Origin: Candidatus Aminicenantota bacterium | GTDB lineage: Bacteria; Acidobacteriota; Aminicenantia; Aminicenantales; JAFGBC01 | NCBI GenBank assembly: GCA_016933355.1 | Contig: JAFGBC010000047.1 | Span: 1 to 6,539, forward strand | Direction: 5' to 3' | DNA: 6,539 nt | Part shown: positions 1 through 3,965 of the stretch, piece after piece | Numbering within the stretch: position 1 is the first letter of the stretch | Layout of the letters: every line of letters starts with the position of its first letter | Program-made: the position numbers and the translations under genes | Notes under the pieces: generated by a model | What the model saw: the letters and a program-made list of their open reading frames with translations, nothing else | The model's database searches: none | Told to the model about the DNA's origin: nothing

Positions 1-2099
1 ATATCGGAGGGCGCGAAGCCGTAGCGGTCGACCGCCGCCCTGAGCAGGACGCGGGCCAGCGCGTGGAGTTCCTCGACGCTGTAGACGCCGTCGCGTCCGC
101 CCGTCTTGTCGTCGACGAGGAGCCCGATGAACCGGAACGGGTAGCGGTTCCGCAGGGGTAAAAGCTCGTCCATGGTGTAGGTCTTGACCGAGTTCAGGAG
201 GGGCGGCTCCAGGCCGGTCGTTCCCTCTTCGTACCAGGCCTCGAGGCCGGCCCGCAGGACGTCGGTCGAGCCGCTGTCGATGCTGACCGGGATGCCCCGG
301 CCGTGCCGCCGGACGAGCCGGACGTAGTCGCGCATCATGGCCGTCCCTTGGCCCGGGGCGTTGTCGCCGAAGGCGTCGACGTTGAGGTCGATGTAGGCGG
401 CGCCATGGCGGATTTGGGCTTCGATCAGAGAGACGAGATAGCGGAGGGCGCCGCTCGGCTTCTCCAGAGCGCCCGGCCCCAGGGCGAGGAGCTCGGCCAT
501 GGCCGCGGCCGTCTTGGGGATGCTGGCATGAATGACCTCGCCGATCATGATCAGGCCGGCGGCGCCGGCGTGATCCTTTTCGAAGAGATAGTTGAGGACG
601 GACGATGTCCCCTGAAGAGCGGCGTTGCGGGGCGGGAGGATTGTGCGGGCGAGCCTGTCCAGCCCGGCTTGGCCCTCGCTCGCGGCGGCTTCATAGATGA
701 GCTCGCCGACGCAGCGCCGGCTGTCGTTGTGCCCGCAGGTTCCGTCGGGCCGGGCGTCGCCGCAAGGCGGGTTGGCCAGGCCCTTCTCGCACTCGCCCAT
801 CGTGCAGCGGCCGAAGTTCTCGGGAAGGAAGCAGTCGCCGCACTCCTCGCATTCGTAGAGAAAAGCCTTGGCGGCCGCCTCGGAGGCGAAGAACGCCTTG
901 TAGGGAAGGCCGCGGCCGCGGCGGAGCGATGCGCTGCCGCCCAGGACGGCCTTGAACGCCGGGTTCAGCGCCCGGCCCGGCGTGAGCAGCGTCCGGTGGA
1001 GGATGTCGAACGTCCTCTTATTCAGGGTCGGGCGGGGGCGGGACGGCTCCTTGCGGACGCCGTCGTCGCCGTAGAGAAAGTACGGCGGCCTCCCGTCCGC
1101 GAGCGCCTTAGGCGCGAAATCGAGGTTGTCCTTGAACGCGACCCAGCCCGGCCCGATCTCCCGGGCCCGCTCGAGGATCGTGACGAGCGGCGCGAACCCC
1201 CACAGTCCGCCGATATCGACGCCGGCCGCGCCCAGGTCCCGATACATGGCGACCTGTTGGGCGGCTCGCTCCAGGTGGTCGCCGAGCTTCTCACGGACGA
1301 CCTTTTGGAAAAGCTCGGGAGTGACGACGCAGCCGGGAAGCTTGCCTTCGGCCATGAGGCGGGGCGCACTCGTCGCCGTCGAGAGGACGAAGACATTGCC
1401 GAGGACGGGGACGTCCACGCCTTCGTCGGCCAGCGCACGGAAGAGCTCGGCGCTCTTGCGCCAGTCCCATCCGAGCTGGCCGATCAGACCGCGCGCGCCG
1501 GACCGGACTTTCTTGGCCGCCTTTAGGTATTGCTGCCGGACCGAGGCTTCCGTGTACTTGAAAGGAGACATGGCGGCCAGGGCGAAGAACTGATGGACGG
1601 CGTCGTATCCGCCCGGCGCGGCGCGCTGGAGGGAATCGACGTTGACATCCTGGACGAGGCGGAGGAGCCCGATCGCATCGAGGTCGAAGACGCCGCGTCC
1701 GGCGGCGGGCTGGTCGCCCGTCACCGCGAGCACGGATTCGACGCCCAGCCGCTCGAGGCCGGCCAGGTAGGCGCGGAGCGCTTCCGCGTTGTGGTCCTTG
1801 GCCGAAACGTGGGCGAGGATGTCGAGGCCGGCCCAGCCGCGGCCGGCGTCCACGGCCGCGACGATGTCGGCCGGGCTGAGCGACGCGACGCCGCCCGGGC
1901 TCTGGGGCAGGGCGACCGCGGCGAGGCGGACATCATCCGGAAAAAAACCGTTCCCCCGCTCGTAACTTTCGAGGAAGTCCTCGATCGGCCGCAGGTCGTG
2001 GCCCGGGCCGGGCACGAGCTCGGCGACGACCAGAAAAGGACGCGCGCCGGCCTCGCGCTCGAGGCAACGGCCCAGGTTGTGCTCTCTCTCCGGCTTCAT
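1..2099 (-). CDS. Multidomain C1-folate protein: MetF-like methylenetetrahydrofolate reductase + MetV-like Cys-rich domain + pterin-binding methyltransferase domain (partial, C-terminus beyond left edge)
   Basis: The frame is open from ATG at 2099 to the left edge (699 codons, no stop). Residues ~15-330 resemble methylenetetrahydrofolate reductase, the flavoprotein that reduces methylene-THF to methyl-THF. E27 (AELVPGP), HVSAKDHN (97-104), TGDQP (D129) and IGQLGWD (Q208) align by eye with E. coli E28, the H-L-T-C region, D120 and Q183. Residues ~405-475 carry eight cysteines (417, 420, 423, 432, 437, 446, 455, 463) in a CxxCxxC...PPCGD...GTCG...RRCVGELIYEA pattern typical of the MTHFR C-terminal/MetV domain, which in acetogens accompanies MetF and is linked to metal or Fe-S centres. 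Residues ~510-699 match the pterin-binding TIM-barrel family (AcsE/MetH type): MIGEVIHAS at 518-526, YIDLNVD with D571 and N573, then IPVSIDS and PLLNSVK. No signal peptide or membrane segment is visible, so it is probably cytosolic. Inference: it makes methyl-THF and binds or transfers its methyl group, for example to a corrinoid protein. The exact reaction, electron donor and whether all domains are active are unknown. Start choice: ATG 2099 lies 42 nt below a promoter's predicted +1 and the protein becomes MetF-like soon after it. TTG 2141, ATG 2189 and ATG 2378 are in frame, but their extensions are Arg/Pro/Ser-rich and look non-coding. A weak GGGG is the only SD-like sequence. Confidence 0.85.
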   Translation of the reverse strand, partial: MKPEREHNLGRCLEREAGARPFLVVAELVPGPGHDLRPIEDFLESYERGNGFFPDDVRLAAVALPQSPGGVASLSPADIVAAVDAGRGWAGLDILAHVSAKDHNAEALRAYLAGLERLGVESVLAVTGDQPAAGRGVFDLDAIGLLRLVQDVNVDSLQRAAPGGYDAVHQFFALAAMSPFKYTEASVRQQYLKAAKKVRSGARGLIGQLGWDWRKSAELFRALADEGVDVPVLGNVFVLSTATSAPRLMAEGKLPGCVVTPELFQKVVREKLGDHLERAAQQVAMYRDLGAAGVDIGGLWGFAPLVTILERAREIGPGWVAFKDNLDFAPKALADGRPPYFLYGDDGVRKEPSRPRPTLNKRTFDILHRTLLTPGRALNPAFKAVLGGSASLRRGRGLPYKAFFASEAAAKAFLYECEECGDCFLPENFGRCTMGECEKGLANPPCGDARPDGTCGHNDSRRCVGELIYEAAASEGQAGLDRLARTILPPRNAALQGTSSVLNYLFEKDHAGAAGLIMIGEVIHASIPKTAAAMAELLALGPGALEKPSGALRYLVSLIEAQIRHGAAYIDLNVDAFGDNAPGQGTAMMRDYVRLVRRHGRGIPVSIDSGSTDVLRAGLEAWYEEGTTGLEPPLLNSVKTYTMDELLPLRNRYPFRFIGLLVDDKTGGRDGVYSVEELHALARVLLRAAVDRYGFAPSD

Positions 2100-2111
2100 G
2101 GCGAACCCCGG

Positions 2112-2136
2112 CCGCGGCCGGCGCGGGCCGCCGCGG
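2112..2136 (-). promoter_or_regulatory. All-G/C hairpin in the predicted leader of the C1-folate gene
   Basis: On the minus strand, CCGCGGC (2136-2130) and GCCGCGG (2118-2112) form a perfect 7-bp G/C stem with an 11-nt loop. It falls between the predicted transcription start (~2141) and ATG 2099, ending 12 nt before the start codon. It could hinder ribosome access or early elongation. In DNA this G+C-rich such a stem can arise by chance, and no ligand-binding riboswitch fold was recognised. Confidence 0.3.
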
Positions 2137-2147
2137 CGCAAATCACT

Positions 2148-2176
2148 CTTATAGCCTGTTCGCCCGAGTATTTCAA
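2148..2176 (-). promoter_or_regulatory. Predicted sigma70-type promoter for the C1-folate gene
   Basis: Read on the minus strand, TTGAAA (2176-2171) and TATAAG (2153-2148) are separated by exactly 17 bp. Each hexamer matches the sigma70 consensus at 5 of 6 positions. The predicted transcription start is near 2141, giving a leader of about 42 nt before ATG 2099. The site lies in an A+T-richer patch within G+C-rich DNA. Its position argues against ATG 2189 as the start, because that codon would be upstream of the transcription start. Confidence 0.6.
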
Positions 2177-2270
2177 TAGGTATCTTCATTGAGGGAGATC
2201 GAAACGACTTTGAGCCCGGACGAGGGGAGGGTGGCGAAGAAGGCCGTATGAGAGCCGGAGCGGGCATGGT

Positions 2271-2298
2271 CCGATTGAGGACTATGGTCTTCAATCGG
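2271..2298. repeat. 12-bp inverted repeat (hairpin) with 4-nt loop
   Basis: CCGATTGAGGAC (2271-2282) and GTCTTCAATCGG (2287-2298) flank the loop TATG. Eleven pairs are Watson-Crick and one is G-T. No T-run follows on either strand, so it is not a standard intrinsic terminator. It is mid-way between the two divergent promoters, where a dimeric regulator or a transcribed structured RNA could act. The arms are less G+C-rich than the surroundings, which makes chance less likely than for G/C-only stems. Confidence 0.5.
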
Positions 2299-2307
2299 GA
2301 GCGGAGG

Positions 2308-2318
2308 CTCGAATCGAG
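2308..2318. repeat. Short near-perfect palindrome CTCGA-A-TCGAG
   Basis: CTCGA (2308-2312) and TCGAG (2314-2318) are perfectly inverted around a single A. It could be a protein-binding site or part of a larger fold with its neighbours. At this length chance is a serious alternative. Confidence 0.25.
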
Positions 2319-2322
2319 AGAA

Positions 2323-2343
2323 GCTTTCCTCGCGGGGGAAAGC
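2323..2343. repeat. 7-bp inverted repeat (hairpin) upstream of the guaA promoter
   Basis: GCTTTCC (2323-2329) and GGAAAGC (2337-2343) form a perfect stem around the 7-nt loop TCGCGGG. There is no T-run after it on either strand. It ends 38 bp upstream of the guaA -35 element, so it could be an operator or part of an untranslated structured RNA. No known motif was recognised. Confidence 0.35.
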
Positions 2344-2381
2344 GAACGTGCCTTCAAGCCATCCTCCCCGAGTCCCATCGG

Positions 2382-2410
2382 TTTACATCCCCGGAATGCT
2401 CTGATAAAAT
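2382..2410 (+). promoter_or_regulatory. Predicted extended -10 sigma70 promoter of guaA, leaderless geometry
   Basis: TTTACA (2382-2387) and TAAAAT (2405-2410) are spaced by 17 bp, each with 5 of 6 consensus matches. A TG at 2402-2403 lies one base before the -10, forming an extended -10 (TGATAAAAT). If the last -10 base is position -7, +1 is 2417, the A of the guaA ATG. No Shine-Dalgarno sequence precedes that ATG, which agrees with a leaderless mRNA. Confidence 0.65.
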
Positions 2411-2416
2411 CTGAAC

Positions 2417-3952
2417 ATGCGGAAGGTCCTCATCCTCGATTTCGGGTCGCAGTACACCCAGCTCATCGCCCGCAAGGTCCGTGAACTGGGCGTCTATTCC
2501 GAAATCCGTCCTTTCCATTTCCCGCTCCCCCGCATCCGCAGCGGAGGCTTCGACGCGATCGTTTTATCCGGGGGGCCGCAGAGCGTTTACGAGAAGGGCG
2601 CGCCGAGCGTCGACCCGAAGATCTTTGGCCTGGGGCTGCCCGTCCTGGGCGTCTGCTACGGCCTTCAGCTCATGACGCAACTTTTGGGGGGAGCGGTGGC
2701 GCCGTCTTCGCGGCGCGAGTACGGCTCCGCCTCGCTCCGGCCCTTGAATCGGCGCGGACTGCTGGCCGGGGTCGAGGACAAGAGCCAGGTCTGGATGAGC
2801 CACGGCGACAAGGCCGAGCGCGTCCCGCCCGGCTTCGTCGTCGCCGGCCGGACTTCGAACACGAAGATCGCCGCCATGGAAGACGCCGTCCGCCGCCTCC
2901 ACGCCGTCCAGTTCCACCCCGAGGTCATCCATACCCGGCAGGGGCGCCGGATCCTGTCGAACTTCCTGTTCCGGATCGCCGGCCTCGAACCGGACTGGAG
3001 CATGGGCTCCTTCATCGAGCGCAAGGTCAAGGAGATCCGGGCCCTGGTCGGTCACGACCGCAAAGTCCTCTGCGGCTTGAGCGGCGGCGTCGACAGCCTG
3101 GTTACCGCCCTCCTCGTCCGGCGCGCCGTCGGCCGCCGCCTCGTTTGCATCTTCGTCGACAACGGCCTCCTCCGCAAGAGCCAGGCCGCGGACCTGATGG
3201 CCGTCTTCCGGAAGCGCTTCGACCTCAACGTCGTCGGCGTCGGCGCCTCGCGTTTCTTCCTGGGCCGGCTGCGCGGCGTCGTCGCGCCCGAGCGCAAGCG
3301 GAAGGTCATCGGCGAAGCCTTCATCCGCGTCTTCGAGCGCGAGGCGCGCAAGATCGGGGGCGCGGCCTTCCTGGCCCAGGGAACGATCTACCCCGACGTC
3401 ATCGAGAGCGCCCCGGTCCAGGGGCCGTCGGCGACGATCAAGTCCCACCACAATGTCGGCGGCCTCCCGCCCGGGCTGCGCTTCAAGCTCATCGAGCCGC
3501 TCCGCGAGCTGTTCAAGGACGAGGTCCGCGCCCTGGGCCGCGAGCTGGGCATGGACAAGGACCTCGTCGAACAGCATCCCTTTCCCGGGCCGGGACTGGC
3601 CGTCCGCATCGTGGGCGAGGTCACGCCGGAGCGGATTCGCATCCTCCAGGACGCCGACGCCGTCCTTCTCGAGGAAGTTCGGCGGGCCGGGATCTATCGC
3701 CGCCTGTGGCAGGCGTTCGCCGTCCTCCTTCCCGTCCGGTCCGTCGGGGTCATGGGCGACCGCCGGACGTACCAACGCGTCGTGGTCGCGCGGCTGGTCG
3801 AGAGCGTCGACGGCATGACGGCCCACTGTTATCCGGCCCCGCCGCGCCTCCTGGCCCGGATCTCGACCCGGATCGTGAACGAGGTCGAAGGCGTCAACCG
3901 CGTCGTCTTCGACGTCACGACGAAGCCGCCGGCCACGATCGAGTGGGAGTGA
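2417..3952 (+). CDS. guaA: GMP synthase (glutamine-hydrolysing), GuaA
   Basis: It catalyses the last step of GMP synthesis in the cytosol: XMP is adenylylated with ATP and then aminated with ammonia from glutamine. The 511-aa product is close to the usual length (525 in E. coli) and appears complete. The N-terminal class I glutamine amidotransferase domain (~1-195) opens with VLILDFGSQYTQLIARKVRE and has SGGPQSVY (51-58), the nucleophile C80 in GVCYG, and H167 and E169 in FHPEV, completing the triad. The ATP pyrophosphatase domain (~196-385) has the P-loop SGGVDS (222-227) and the KSHHNVGGLP segment (342-351). The C-terminal dimerisation domain contains HPFPGPGLAVRI and ends in the family signature KPPATIEWE. 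ATG 2417 is the natural start because homology begins immediately after it. There is no Shine-Dalgarno sequence, and the promoter places +1 at the start codon. dnaE follows 13 nt after the stop, probably as an operon. Confidence 0.98.
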   Translation: MRKVLILDFGSQYTQLIARKVRELGVYSEIRPFHFPLPRIRSGGFDAIVLSGGPQSVYEKGAPSVDPKIFGLGLPVLGVCYGLQLMTQLLGGAVAPSSRREYGSASLRPLNRRGLLAGVEDKSQVWMSHGDKAERVPPGFVVAGRTSNTKIAAMEDAVRRLHAVQFHPEVIHTRQGRRILSNFLFRIAGLEPDWSMGSFIERKVKEIRALVGHDRKVLCGLSGGVDSLVTALLVRRAVGRRLVCIFVDNGLLRKSQAADLMAVFRKRFDLNVVGVGASRFFLGRLRGVVAPERKRKVIGEAFIRVFEREARKIGGAAFLAQGTIYPDVIESAPVQGPSATIKSHHNVGGLPPGLRFKLIEPLRELFKDEVRALGRELGMDKDLVEQHPFPGPGLAVRIVGEVTPERIRILQDADAVLLEEVRRAGIYRRLWQAFAVLLPVRSVGVMGDRRTYQRVVVARLVESVDGMTAHCYPAPPRLLARISTRIVNEVEGVNRVVFDVTTKPPATIEWE

Positions 3953-3957
3953 GGGAG
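3952..3957 (+). promoter_or_regulatory. Ribosome binding site of dnaE
   Basis: AGGGAG lies 8 nt before ATG 3966 and overlaps the last base of the guaA stop codon. This is a good Shine-Dalgarno match at normal spacing. It fixes the dnaE start and supports translation from a guaA-dnaE transcript. It contrasts with guaA, which has no such site. Confidence 0.7.
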
Positions 3958-3965
3958 CGGGCGCC

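Larger units (their letters stand above)
2100..2416. other. Divergent intergenic region between the C1-folate gene and guaA
   Basis: This 317-bp gap separates two divergent genes. It holds a promoter at each end, a G/C leader hairpin at the left, and three dyad elements at 2271-2298, 2308-2318 and 2323-2343. I see no tRNA, no recognised riboswitch (no purine, THF or cobalamin core), no T-run terminator and no convincing small protein gene. The reading frames crossing it are short or Ser/Arg/Pro-rich and overlap better-supported genes. Confidence 0.7.

Noticed and set aside
303..1526. A 407-codon plus-strand open frame starting with GTG, opposite the C1-folate gene
   Set aside because: Its product is Ala/Gly/Arg/Glu-rich without recognisable motifs, and the minus strand of the same DNA encodes clear MTHFR, MetV and pterin-binding motifs. 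It is an antisense shadow of G+C-rich coding DNA.
1941..1947. A run of seven A (T on the coding strand), resembling a slippery heptamer or frameshift site in the C1-folate gene
   Set aside because: MTHFR-like motifs on both sides (E27 before; HVSAKDHN and TGDQP after) are in the same frame, so no frameshift or recoding is needed.
1530..2192. A 220-codon plus-strand open frame ending in the intergenic region
   Set aside because: It is opposite the MetF-like domain and its sequence shows no family features.
2240..2345. A tRNA-like or riboswitch-like RNA in the intergenic region
   Set aside because: A TCGAATC resembling a T-loop is present, but the flanking stem does not pair, there is no acceptor stem, and no purine, THF or cobalamin riboswitch core is seen.
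2100..2378. N-terminal extension of the C1-folate gene to ATG 2378 or ATG 2189 (frame stays open)
   Set aside because: The extension is Ser/Arg/Pro-rich, contains the predicted promoter and hairpins, and shows no MetF homology. The open frame is likely chance.
2248..2484. A possible 78-aa gene upstream of guaA
   Set aside because: It overlaps the first 68 bp of guaA in another frame, has no convincing ribosome binding site and is compositionally unremarkable. Its DNA is better explained by the dyad elements and the guaA promoter.
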